Assembly: GCF_008329965.1 (NCBI RefSeq)
Contig: NZ_CP036150.1
Span: 806,001 to 870,000, forward strand
DNA length: 64,000 nt
Reading direction: 5' to 3'
From: Oceanispirochaeta crateris
GTDB lineage: Bacteria > Spirochaetota > Spirochaetia > DSM-2461
This document shows, piece after piece, positions 6,865 to 15,423 of the stretch; the first letter of the stretch is position 1, and the number at the start of each line of letters is the position of its first letter. The notes under the pieces were generated by a model that had not been told where the DNA came from, did not search any database, and worked only from the letters and a program-made list of their open reading frames with translations. The position numbers and the translations under genes were made by a program.

Positions 6865-9545
6865 AAGAGACACTCTATCTCCTAGACGGATACAGCCTAA
6901 TTTACAGATCCTATTTCGGATTCATACGCTCACCACTGAGAAATTCAGAGGGTAAAAATATCTCTGCCGTTTTTGGATTTATAAGGACCATGATTAGCAT
7001 CCTTGAAAAGCGAAAAACCGAACGCTTTGTCGTTCTTATGGATTCAAAAACAAAAACCTTCAGGCATGAAATGTATCCGGCCTATAAGGCTACAAGAGAT
7101 AAATCACCAGATGACCTGTTTGAGCAGATTCCCCTCATTGAGGAGATCCTCAGTCTTATGGAGGTTCCCACTTTGAGAGTGGACGGATATGAAGCAGATG
7201 ATCTCATGGGCACTCTGGCTGTTCAATCAAGACTGGAAGGGCGTCCCTGTTTTATAATTTCGGGAGATAAAGACCTTCTGCAGTTTGCCGGAGACGGCGT
7301 GGGCATCATCAAGTTTGATAATGGTAATTTACTCGAAGTAGACAGGGATGGCGTTTTTGAAGACCGGGGAGTCTGGCCTGAGCAGATTGTAGACTATCTA
7401 TCACTTGTGGGAGATTCGGCAGATAACATTCCGGGAGTAGCCGGTATCGGTCCGAAAACTGCTGCTAAACTTCTTCAGGCATACAAAACGCTCGACGGCA
7501 TATATGAACATCTTGATGAAATTAAGAGCAAGAGTCAAAGACAGAAGCTGGAAGATCATCGTGAAATGGCCTATTTCAGCAAAGAATTGGTCATAATCAA
7601 GGAAGATGTTCCTGTGGAGTTTCACATTGATGATTTGACAGTCAAAAATCGGAACTCTGAAGAAGCTGCCAGGCTGTTGATGAGAGAGGGACTGCAGAGC
7701 CTGGCAATGGAAATCTGTCCTTCCCTATCAGAAGAACATGAATCAGCCGCTGAAGCCCAGAAAAAAGGTGACTATTCATCTATTTTAACAGAAGAGGATC
7801 TGAATCATTGGGTGGATAAAGTACGGAAATCATCCATGGTATCCTTAGATACTGAAACAGATAACCTGAATCCTATGATCGCTAATCTTGTGGGAATTTG
7901 TCTTTCGACCGGTAAGGAAGAGGCCTGTTATATTCCGTTGAAGGCGGAAGGCGCAGATTGTTTGGATGCAGAGATTGTCCGGGAAAAGCTCAAGCCTCTT
8001 CTAGAAGACAAGACGATCAAAGTCATCGGACAGAATATAAAATATGATTATAAAGTCCTGAAACGATGGGGCATTAAACCGGCCAACATCTGGTTTGATA
8101 CCATGATTGCCGCCTGGATGATCGATGCCGGATCACCGGTCAATATGGATTTTCTGGCCGAGAGATATTTAGGGTATAAGACGGTTCACTTCAAGGATAT
8201 TGTCCCCAAAGGGGGAGTCTTTTCTGATGTACCCCTGGATCAGGCTGTTGAGTATGCAGCAGAAGATGCAGACATTACCTGGAGACTCTTTGAAGTTCTG
8301 TCGGCCAAATTAAAAGAAGAGAAACTGGATGAACTCTTTCATTCTCTAGAGATGCCCCTCGTCAGGATTTTAGCGGAGATGGAACTTCGAGGAATCTTGG
8401 TGAATAAAGAGGAATTGGAGCAGTATGGCCTTGAGCTTGGAGACGCCTTAAGGTCTCTTGAAAAAGAAATTTACGAGTTATGCGGTAAAGAGTTTAATAT
8501 CAGCTCTACTAAACAGCTTCAAGAAGTTCTCTTTACAGACCGTAAGCTGCAGCCCATTAAAAAAACTAAAAGCGGTTATTCAACAGATACATCTGTGCTC
8601 AAGCAACTGGCATCAGAAGATCCTGTTCCCGAGAAAATCCTTATACATAGGGGGCTGTCAAAGCTTAAATCAACCTATGTGGATACTCTTCCTAAAATGG
8701 TCAATTCAGAGAGTGGTAGAATTCATACCTCCTTTATACAAACAGGAACTGCTACGGGCCGTATTGCCTGCAAAGATCCGAACCTGCAAAATATTCCAGT
8801 GAAGGACGAGAATGGAAGGCGGATAAGACGGGCATTTTATCCTCGAGATGGTCATGTATTTTTATCGGCCGATTATTCTCAGATCGAACTCGTGGTCCTT
8901 GCACACCTGTCGGGAGATCCCGGTCTCAAAGAAGCTTTTTTAAGCGGAGAGGATGTTCATTCTAAAACAGCAGCACTTATTTTTAAAACACCCTTGGAAG
9001 ATGTTAATGCCAATCAGCGGCGGATAGCCAAGACCATAAATTTTGGGGTGATGTACGGCATGTCGCCTTTTAGACTTTCCAATGAACTAAAAATTTCCAG
9101 GGCAGAAGCTGCAGGATTTATAGAAACCTATTTTGAAGAGTATTCCGGCATCAAACAGTTTGTGGATGATACTGTGGCTCAGGCCGAGATTGACGGCGGA
9201 GTCTATACAATTCTAGGCCGTTTTAGACCCGTTCGGGAGATCTCTAGCCGTAACAAAATGGAAAAAAGCGCGGCTGTCAGGGTCGCAGTAAACACAAGAA
9301 TACAGGGCTCTGCAGCGGATATTGTCAAACGGGCGATGCTGGGCATAGACTGGGCCATTGCTCAAAAAAAGCTGAAGTCCCGTGTTCTCCTTCAAGTCCA
9401 CGATGAAATTATACTGGAAGTTCCTGAAGCTGAAGTGGATTCATGTTCTTTTCTTCTAGAAAAAGTAATGGAAGGTGCCTGGTCTATGGATGTTCCCCTT
9501 AAGGTCAATGTGGAACAGGGTTCAAATTGGGGTGAAATCCATTAA
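6861..9545 (+). CDS. polA: DNA polymerase I
   Basis: 894 residues with all three modules. The 5'-3' exonuclease covers about residues 1-300 (VDGYEADDLMGTLA, SGDKDLLQF, LVGDSADNIPGVAGIG). The 3'-5' proofreading domain, about 310-490, keeps its metal ligands (DTETDN near 330, GQNIKYDYK, YAAEDAD), so proofreading should be active, unlike in Taq polymerase. The polymerase domain has motif A DYSQIEL near 671, motif B RRIAKTINFGVMYG near 719-733 and motif C VHDE near 846. It fills Okazaki-fragment and repair gaps. It overlaps the previous gene by 4 nt and is followed 3 nt later by coaE, so it lies inside the fliS-led operon, an unusual place for polA. Confidence 0.98.
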   Translation: MKETLYLLDGYSLIYRSYFGFIRSPLRNSEGKNISAVFGFIRTMISILEKRKTERFVVLMDSKTKTFRHEMYPAYKATRDKSPDDLFEQIPLIEEILSLMEVPTLRVDGYEADDLMGTLAVQSRLEGRPCFIISGDKDLLQFAGDGVGIIKFDNGNLLEVDRDGVFEDRGVWPEQIVDYLSLVGDSADNIPGVAGIGPKTAAKLLQAYKTLDGIYEHLDEIKSKSQRQKLEDHREMAYFSKELVIIKEDVPVEFHIDDLTVKNRNSEEAARLLMREGLQSLAMEICPSLSEEHESAAEAQKKGDYSSILTEEDLNHWVDKVRKSSMVSLDTETDNLNPMIANLVGICLSTGKEEACYIPLKAEGADCLDAEIVREKLKPLLEDKTIKVIGQNIKYDYKVLKRWGIKPANIWFDTMIAAWMIDAGSPVNMDFLAERYLGYKTVHFKDIVPKGGVFSDVPLDQAVEYAAEDADITWRLFEVLSAKLKEEKLDELFHSLEMPLVRILAEMELRGILVNKEELEQYGLELGDALRSLEKEIYELCGKEFNISSTKQLQEVLFTDRKLQPIKKTKSGYSTDTSVLKQLASEDPVPEKILIHRGLSKLKSTYVDTLPKMVNSESGRIHTSFIQTGTATGRIACKDPNLQNIPVKDENGRRIRRAFYPRDGHVFLSADYSQIELVVLAHLSGDPGLKEAFLSGEDVHSKTAALIFKTPLEDVNANQRRIAKTINFGVMYGMSPFRLSNELKISRAEAAGFIETYFEEYSGIKQFVDDTVAQAEIDGGVYTILGRFRPVREISSRNKMEKSAAVRVAVNTRIQGSAADIVKRAMLGIDWAIAQKKLKSRVLLQVHDEIILEVPEAEVDSCSFLLEKVMEGAWSMDVPLKVNVEQGSNWGEIH

Positions 9546-9548
9546 TCT

Positions 9549-10139
9549 ATGATCATTGGGTTGGCAGGCAAGAGCTGTTCTGGTAAGAATCAGATTGCGG
9601 AAATGTTAGAGTTCCGTGGATTTTTATGCATTGATCTGGATCTGGAAGTTCATCGGCTTCAGGAATCCATGAAAGAGATTCTTTTGACAAATTTTGGAGA
9701 TTCGATTCTGGATTCTCATGGTCAGATAGATCGAAGGGCCTTGGGACAAATTGTTTTTAAAAGTCCTCCTCTTCTTAAGAAATTGGAGGACCTCCTCTAC
9801 CCAAAACTGGATGAATCATTGAATAGGATCATTTGTGATGCCCGTCCTGGGGCTCATATCATCCTGAATGCGGCCGCTCTACAGAAAGGAGAGTTCTGGA
9901 AACGGTGTGATCTTGTCATATGGGTCAGTGCTCCCTGGGGCTTGAGGTTCTTGAGAGCCTTAAAAAGAGATCAAAGATCTCTTCTGCATATATGCAGAAG
10001 ATTCCGAGCTCAGAAAGAACTAAAGTCTCAATTTTTTTTATCCAGAGTCGATACTTATATTATAAGAAACGGCTTCACCCGTTCTGTTCTTCAGAAACGG
10101 GTTGATTCTTTGATAAAACATCTTCCACCGGAGAGATAA
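9549..10139 (+). CDS. coaE: Dephospho-CoA kinase
   Basis: 196 residues. It catalyses the last step of coenzyme A synthesis, phosphorylating the 3'-OH of dephospho-CoA. The P-loop reads GLAGKSCSGKNQIA, with Asn where most CoaE have Ser/Thr after the Lys. The substrate-binding region ILNAAALQKGEFWKRCD corresponds to the family's D-x-PLL-E segment but is divergent. It follows polA by 3 nt; a polA-coaE neighbourhood is common in bacteria and supports the call. A related nucleoside kinase is the main alternative. Confidence 0.85.
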   Translation: MIIGLAGKSCSGKNQIAEMLEFRGFLCIDLDLEVHRLQESMKEILLTNFGDSILDSHGQIDRRALGQIVFKSPPLLKKLEDLLYPKLDESLNRIICDARPGAHIILNAAALQKGEFWKRCDLVIWVSAPWGLRFLRALKRDQRSLLHICRRFRAQKELKSQFFLSRVDTYIIRNGFTRSVLQKRVDSLIKHLPPER

Positions 10140-10144
10140 ACTGT

Positions 10145-10786
10145 ATGGATAGTATAAAAAGTCAGTCTAGAGATGACAATAATCTAAAAACGCTATGGGT
10201 TCTTCTTTCTGCCTTGGGTCTATTGATCATCGTTGGAACGGCAGGATTCTTCTTTTTTTCACCCGATAGAACAGGGGAGGAACTTAAACCTGTTCTCGCG
10301 TCAACGACTCTGGTGACTCAAGAAGAAGTAGAAGAATTCGATCCTATTGAATGGTCTCGTGAGAGTGATGAGTATCCCGGAATGGAAGAAAGTGCTGAAG
10401 ACTTGATAGACGTTGAAATTCTAACAGAGGAAGTTCTTCCCGAAGTGGAAGAACCGGCTGTTGTTGTAGAAACACCGGTGGTTCCAAAAGTGAAAGCTCC
10501 CGTATATAAAGAAGTTTCACAACTTGTCTACTGGATTCAGGTTGGTTCCTATAGTTCTATGACAAAAGCCGAAACAGTCAGTACTTTTTTAAAAGAAAAG
10601 GGGCTATCTAGTACAGTCCAGACGAAAAATGTGGATGGCAGTGCCCGATACAGGGTTCGAATTGGCGCCTTTAATACAAAGGAAGAGGCTGAAAAATTCA
10701 GTATTCAGGTGAGAGAACTCAAAGGGTATGAAGAAAGCTATGTCATACAGTCTGTCATTGTAAAAAAAGTAGTTGTAAACTCTTAA
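10145..10786 (+). CDS. SPOR-domain membrane protein
   Basis: 213 residues. A single transmembrane helix (about residues 18-38, LWVLLSALGLLIIVG) is followed by an acidic Glu/Val/Pro-rich linker and a C-terminal SPOR domain (about 133-207, YWIQVGSYSSMTKAET through YRVRIGAFNTKEEAEKF). SPOR domains bind glycan strands stripped of stem peptides and bring proteins to the division septum. The topology puts the SPOR domain in the periplasm. It follows coaE by 5 nt and ends the fliS-polA operon, with a strong terminator 25 nt downstream. Confidence 0.9.
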   Translation: MDSIKSQSRDDNNLKTLWVLLSALGLLIIVGTAGFFFFSPDRTGEELKPVLASTTLVTQEEVEEFDPIEWSRESDEYPGMEESAEDLIDVEILTEEVLPEVEEPAVVVETPVVPKVKAPVYKEVSQLVYWIQVGSYSSMTKAETVSTFLKEKGLSSTVQTKNVDGSARYRVRIGAFNTKEEAEKFSIQVRELKGYEESYVIQSVIVKKVVVNS

Positions 10787-10810
10787 CAGAATAAATTTTT
10801 GAACATTAAG

Positions 10811-10840
10811 GGATAAGACCTGAGTCTTATCCTTTTTTTT
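10811..10840 (+). terminator. Rho-independent terminator of the fliS-polA-coaE operon
   Basis: Perfect 9-bp stem GGATAAGAC/GTCTTATCC with a 4-nt loop, followed by eight T. Confidence 0.93.
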
Positions 10841-10876
10841 CTGGTATGTTAGTTCTGAAACTCTATAATTAATAGT

Positions 10877-12604
10877 ATGAAGACGAAAAAAGAACTTATT
10901 GAATTTATTTATGGTCCTGATTCCGTAGAATCAATAGCAAAGAGAATTGATCGTTTACAGGATCAATGGAGCTCCTTGATCAAGGTTCCCAAAATACCGA
11001 GAGCCAAGCTCCCTCTTTCGCAGAACGATGTCATCATGATCAGTTATGGCGATTCTATTCAAAAAAATGGTATCACCCCTTTGCAGGCTTTAAAGGAATT
11101 TTCAGATTTATGGCTCAAGGATCATATTTCTGGAATTCATATCCTTCCATTCTCTCCCTATACTTCGGATGACGGCTTTTCGGTTGTTGATTACAGGAAG
11201 ATCAATCCAGACCTAGGAAGCTGGGAAGATGTGGAAGAACTGGGAGAGCATTTTAATTTGATGTTTGATCTTGTTCTGAATCACTGCAGCGTTTCCAGCC
11301 CGTGGTTCAAGGGATTTTTGGCAGGTGATGAAAAATACAGCCGATATTTTCATCGGGTCGATCCTTCTACGGACCTGTCGACGGTTTTCCGTCCCCGAGC
11401 CCTCCCTCTGCTTACTGAGTTTGAGACTAGTCGCGGGAAGGAGCATGTTTGGACAACCTTCAGTCCCGATCAGGTCGATCTTGACTTTTCAAATCCCGAT
11501 GTCCTCCTCGAATTCCTTGATATATTCCTTCTGTATGCGTCAAAAGGCGCTCAGATCATTCGTCTGGATGCTATCGGCTTCCTCTGGAAAGAAATTGGTA
11601 CAAGCTGTATGCATCATCCTAAAACCCATGCCATTGTCCAATTGTATCGCGCGGTTCTTAACGATGTTGCCCCTCACATCATTCTCCTCACCGAGACGAA
11701 TGTCCCCCATAAAGATAATATTTCTTATTTTGGAACAGGCAGGGATGAGGCGCACATGGTCTACCAGTTTACCCTTCCACCTCTAACATTGGATGCCTTT
11801 ATCAGAGAGAGTGCAGTGCACCTAACTGATTGGGCTCATTCTCTTCCAAGAGTAAATTCGGATCATTCTTATTTTAATTTTATGTCCAGTCATGATGGTA
11901 TAGGAGTTCTTCCGGCCCGTGGTTATCTCAATGAGGATGAAGTAGACCATCTCATTGATGTGGTTCGCACCAGAGGGGGAAGGGTCTCATACAAGGCCAC
12001 AGCTGATGGTGAGATACCCTATGAGCTCAATATCAATTTTAGAGATGCAGTCAATAATCCTGATTTCCCGGTAGAGCTCAAGGCCATGCAGTTTCTATCC
12101 TCCCAGGCAGTTATGCTCGTGATGGCCGGTGTACCCGGCATATATGTTCACAGCCTTCTTGGTTCAGGCAACTGGACTCAGGGTGTTGATGAATCTGGAA
12201 TCAACCGGAGGATCAACCGTGAAAAGCTGGATAGTCACCAACTGGTAAAGGAACTGGAAGAAGAGGATTCTCTCCGCCGTCTCATTTACCTGGGGTATCG
12301 GGGGCTTCTTAAAATCAGACGCTCCAGAAAAGCCTTTGATCCATCCTCTCCGCAAACAATTTTAAAACTTGACGATGAAGTGTTTGCCTTGATACGAACA
12401 GCCTATGATTCCAGTGAATCCATCCTCTGTTTACAGAACACATCCAGAAGAAGACTCCATATGGTCATCGATGGTCGCAATTGTCCTATTCCTCTACCAG
12501 GGAGCTGTGATTGTCTGACTTCCGGCGGTAGTGTTATTGAAGCCGAAGAGGGAAGATGGGAGATTATTTTGGAACCCTTTGAAGTCTGCTGGGTAGCGTT
12601 CTAA
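10877..12604 (+). CDS. GH13 sucrose-phosphorylase-family enzyme (GH13_18), probable glucosylglycerate or sugar phosphorylase
   Basis: 575 residues, cytoplasmic, no signal peptide. The (beta/alpha)8 amylase fold is clear: IHILPFSPYTSDDGFSVVDY, nucleophile Asp in IIRLDAIGF (about D231), acid/base Glu in LLTETNVPHKDN (about E273), transition-state Asp in MSSHDGIGVL (about D340). The TETNVPHKDNISYFG stretch is typical of the sucrose phosphorylase clade, which uses phosphate to release glucose-1-phosphate. Members of this subfamily act on sucrose, sucrose-6-phosphate, glucosylglycerol or glucosylglycerate; glucosylglycerate phosphorylases have been reported from spirochaetes, so that is my first guess, but acceptor specificity cannot be read safely here. 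It stands alone between a terminator and pyrFE. Confidence 0.85.
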   Translation: MKTKKELIEFIYGPDSVESIAKRIDRLQDQWSSLIKVPKIPRAKLPLSQNDVIMISYGDSIQKNGITPLQALKEFSDLWLKDHISGIHILPFSPYTSDDGFSVVDYRKINPDLGSWEDVEELGEHFNLMFDLVLNHCSVSSPWFKGFLAGDEKYSRYFHRVDPSTDLSTVFRPRALPLLTEFETSRGKEHVWTTFSPDQVDLDFSNPDVLLEFLDIFLLYASKGAQIIRLDAIGFLWKEIGTSCMHHPKTHAIVQLYRAVLNDVAPHIILLTETNVPHKDNISYFGTGRDEAHMVYQFTLPPLTLDAFIRESAVHLTDWAHSLPRVNSDHSYFNFMSSHDGIGVLPARGYLNEDEVDHLIDVVRTRGGRVSYKATADGEIPYELNINFRDAVNNPDFPVELKAMQFLSSQAVMLVMAGVPGIYVHSLLGSGNWTQGVDESGINRRINREKLDSHQLVKELEEEDSLRRLIYLGYRGLLKIRRSRKAFDPSSPQTILKLDDEVFALIRTAYDSSESILCLQNTSRRRLHMVIDGRNCPIPLPGSCDCLTSGGSVIEAEEGRWEIILEPFEVCWVAF

Positions 12605-12799
12605 GAATAGGTTTTAGATTGATAGACATGAACAGTTTGATATCCTGCGAAAAAGTAGAAAAATCGAACCCTTTTTCTGTAAGATCATATCTCATCGGAT
12701 TTGAGACTGTTCAGGTCTTCTTCTTTTCATTATAATGTCAAAAAATTATCAGATTTTCATGCCCTGATTCTGGTGAAAAAACAAGCGGAGTAACAATCA

Positions 12800-14221
12800 A
12801 TGACATTTTTTGAAAAACTGGATTCTGTCTGTCGGGAAAAAGAAACACTTTTATGCATAGGTCTAGATCCTCGGGTCAAAGCCAAAGGTTCTGGTGCAGC
12901 GATGAAAGAAATTGTAGAACAGAATCGCCGTATCATAGAAGAAACACTGCCTTATGCCGCCTGTTTCAAACCAAACATAGCCTTCTATGAAGTCTATGGT
13001 CCAGAAGGATTAATGGCCCTTAAAGAAACGCTTTCACTGATACCAAGAGAAATTCCAGTTCTCATTGATGCTAAGAGAAATGATATCGGTTCTACCGCCC
13101 AAGCCTATGCTGATTCTCTCCTCGATTTTTACAAGGCAGATGCTGTCACATTATCTCCCTATATGGGAAGAGATGCAGTTGATCCCTTCCTGAACAAGGG
13201 TGACGAACATGGAGTTTTTTTGCTGTGCAGAACAACAAATCCCGGTGCAGGTGCCATTCAGGATCTTCAAGTTCAGCGATCTGGGGGTGAACATGAAGAT
13301 CTTTATATCTCTACAGCCCGGGAATGTATATCTTGGGGATCTCAAGTCGGCCTTGTTGTCGCCGGTACTGATACTGTGGCGCTCAAAAAGGTACGCGCCG
13401 TTTGTCCTGATACATGGTTTCTGACGCCAGGAATTGGTGCTCAAGGTGGAGATATGCTAGAAGCTGTCTCTGCAGGTTGCAGGGCTGATGGTCTGGGTAT
13501 ACTGCCAAATGTTTCTAGAAGTGTCGCCGAAGCCAAAGAACCGGGAAAAGCCGCCAAAGAATACAGAGATAAATTGAATGACGCCAGAGCAAAAAGAGTC
13601 TCCGTTTCAGGTCTGTCTCTGAAAGGCATAAGAAAAGATAAAATTATGAAAGGACTCATTAAGACCGAATGTTTCCGTATCGGAGAATTTATCCTTAAAT
13701 CCGGAAAAAAATCACCATTTTATATTGATCTAAGAAGAGTTTCTTCGGATGCTTCATTGTTGGCCGAAGTTGCTAGAGGTTACGCAGAATTAATGAAAGG
13801 GCTGGACTTTGATAGAATCGCAGGAATCCCCATCGCGGCACTTCCTCTGGCAACGGCTGTTTCACTCGAAACGGGTATTCCCATGATTTACCCCCGTATG
13901 ACCATGAAAGAGCATGGTACGGGCAATCGTATTGAAGGTGAATATAAAAAAGGAGAAAAGATCCTTCTCTTAGATGATCTAATTACGACAGGGAAGTCCA
14001 AGGTAGAAGCCATTGAGATCCTGAGGGATGCCGGTCTTGTTGTGGAAGATCTGCTGGTTCTTTTAGAAAGAGGGGTGCAGGGGCGAAAAGACATGGAAGC
14101 CGCTGGGATCAATTTACACAGTTATGCCCATGTGAAAGAATTCCTTCAGCCCTGCCGTGATCTGAATATGATTGATGATGTTCAGTTAAAAGACATGCTT
14201 GACTTTGCCGGAAAGGAATAG
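12800..14221 (+). CDS. pyrFE: Bifunctional orotidine-5'-phosphate decarboxylase / orotate phosphoribosyltransferase fusion
   Basis: 473 residues that make UMP from orotate and PRPP in one polypeptide. Residues 1 to about 275 are a type-2 OMP decarboxylase: LLCIGLDPR, the catalytic Lys-Asp array LIDAKRNDIGSTAQAYA (D90, K92, D95), and the phosphate-loop region TPGIGAQGGD. Residues about 285-473 are an orotate phosphoribosyltransferase: SGKKSPFYIDLRR and the PRPP loop LLLDDLITTGKS near 388-399. The order (decarboxylase first) is the reverse of eukaryotic UMP synthase. A TATAAT at 12731 could be its -10, but no good -35 is visible. Other pyr genes are absent from the window. Confidence 0.95.
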   Translation: MTFFEKLDSVCREKETLLCIGLDPRVKAKGSGAAMKEIVEQNRRIIEETLPYAACFKPNIAFYEVYGPEGLMALKETLSLIPREIPVLIDAKRNDIGSTAQAYADSLLDFYKADAVTLSPYMGRDAVDPFLNKGDEHGVFLLCRTTNPGAGAIQDLQVQRSGGEHEDLYISTARECISWGSQVGLVVAGTDTVALKKVRAVCPDTWFLTPGIGAQGGDMLEAVSAGCRADGLGILPNVSRSVAEAKEPGKAAKEYRDKLNDARAKRVSVSGLSLKGIRKDKIMKGLIKTECFRIGEFILKSGKKSPFYIDLRRVSSDASLLAEVARGYAELMKGLDFDRIAGIPIAALPLATAVSLETGIPMIYPRMTMKEHGTGNRIEGEYKKGEKILLLDDLITTGKSKVEAIEILRDAGLVVEDLLVLLERGVQGRKDMEAAGINLHSYAHVKEFLQPCRDLNMIDDVQLKDMLDFAGKE

Positions 14222-14223
14222 GA

Positions 14224-15423
14224 TTGAATCTTTTCAAAGCCTTTGCCGAAATCATGACCCGTCACATATCGATTGGCTCTTTTTCTCTGCCATTCAGTGC
14301 TGTCGGGTTGATCACAAGGGTTTTACTGCCTTTCTTTGCAATGCTGCTTCTCTATGGTTTGATAAACTGGATAGTCAAGCGGATCTTAACTCTAACGAGG
14401 TTCAAAGAAAATACGGTTCAACAGACCAAGAAGTATACTCGTCTGGTCTTAAAAATTCTTGTTATTGCCGGACTGGCAGCCTCGATCGGGAATCTACTGG
14501 AAACGGAAGTATATTCCTGGTATAGGCAATTTTTAGGATTTTTAAATAGTCCATTTTTTGTCTCAGGGAATACCCGTATCTCAGTGGTGACCCTTTTGAT
14601 GCTGGTCCCCGTGTTTTACCTTGCTTCCTGGTCCGGAAAATATGCTAAGAGAATATTAGACTCTTCCCTGTTTGAACAACTGGGTATGGATGAAGCAAAA
14701 AGGTTCTCAATTGGCAGTATGGCCCGGTATATTGTGATGACAATGGCTTTTCTCTTTGGGTTGTCCGTTGTGGGAATTGATCTATCCGCTCTGAGCGTCA
14801 TATTGGGCGTTCTCGGACTGGGATTGGGTTTTGGTCTTCAAAGCATTGTGGCTAATTTTTTTGCAGGACTCATCATCATCTCGACCAGACCCATTAAGGA
14901 AGGGGACAGAATACTGGTTAATGGTCTAGACGGCATAGTTCAGCATATCAGGTTTATTTCAACAGACATAAAGACATTTGAAAATCAGAATATTATCATT
15001 CCAAATTCTCATTTTGTGGACAATGCAGTTCATAATTACTCCTACTCGGATCGTCAGATTGTCATTGAGAATGAAGTTGCTGTTTCGTATAATTCAGATT
15101 TGGAAAGAGTTCGCATTCTTTTGGAAGAAATAAATGAAAGAAACCCCTATAAATTAGGAGGTTCAGAAAATATTGTGCGTATACGGTCATTTGGAGACAA
15201 TGGAATCAATGTATGTCTCAGGAGTTTAATCAGAGATGTCAACTTTAAATTTGATGCCCATTCCTGGACCAATATGGAAATATGGAAGAGCTTTAAATTA
15301 GAAGGAATAGAGATTCCATTTCCCCAGAGGGATGTTCATATCAAGTCTATGCCGGATCCCGATGCCCCTATCCAGATGGATGAAGACGGGACGGTCACTG
15401 TAAGCGAAGATCCCGAGGATTAA
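14224..15423 (+). CDS. MscS-family mechanosensitive channel
   Basis: 399 residues starting at TTG 14224, with AAGGA upstream and 2 nt after the pyrFE stop. Three or four hydrophobic segments fill residues 15-225. The last one, GVLGLGLGFGLQSIVANFF, is the Gly/Ala-rich pore-lining TM3 of MscS. The cytoplasmic beta domain follows (RPIKEGDRILVNGLDGIVQHI, ENQNIIIPNSHFVDNAVHNYS). It opens under membrane tension to release solutes on hypo-osmotic shock. Coupling with pyrFE is probably only transcriptional. The stop overlaps the convergent methyltransferase stop by 4 nt. Confidence 0.95.
   Translation: MNLFKAFAEIMTRHISIGSFSLPFSAVGLITRVLLPFFAMLLLYGLINWIVKRILTLTRFKENTVQQTKKYTRLVLKILVIAGLAASIGNLLETEVYSWYRQFLGFLNSPFFVSGNTRISVVTLLMLVPVFYLASWSGKYAKRILDSSLFEQLGMDEAKRFSIGSMARYIVMTMAFLFGLSVVGIDLSALSVILGVLGLGLGFGLQSIVANFFAGLIIISTRPIKEGDRILVNGLDGIVQHIRFISTDIKTFENQNIIIPNSHFVDNAVHNYSYSDRQIVIENEVAVSYNSDLERVRILLEEINERNPYKLGGSENIVRIRSFGDNGINVCLRSLIRDVNFKFDAHSWTNMEIWKSFKLEGIEIPFPQRDVHIKSMPDPDAPIQMDEDGTVTVSEDPED

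Noticed and set aside
12701-12736. TTGAGA and TATAAT before pyrFE as a promoter
   Set aside because: The spacer is 24 nt, too long for sigma-70; the TATAAT may still be a -10 but no -35 fits.
12604-12799. Possible RNA leader or riboswitch before pyrFE
   Set aside because: Only a distant 8-nt pairing (TGAACAGT with ACTGTTCA); no stable structure or known riboswitch pattern seen.
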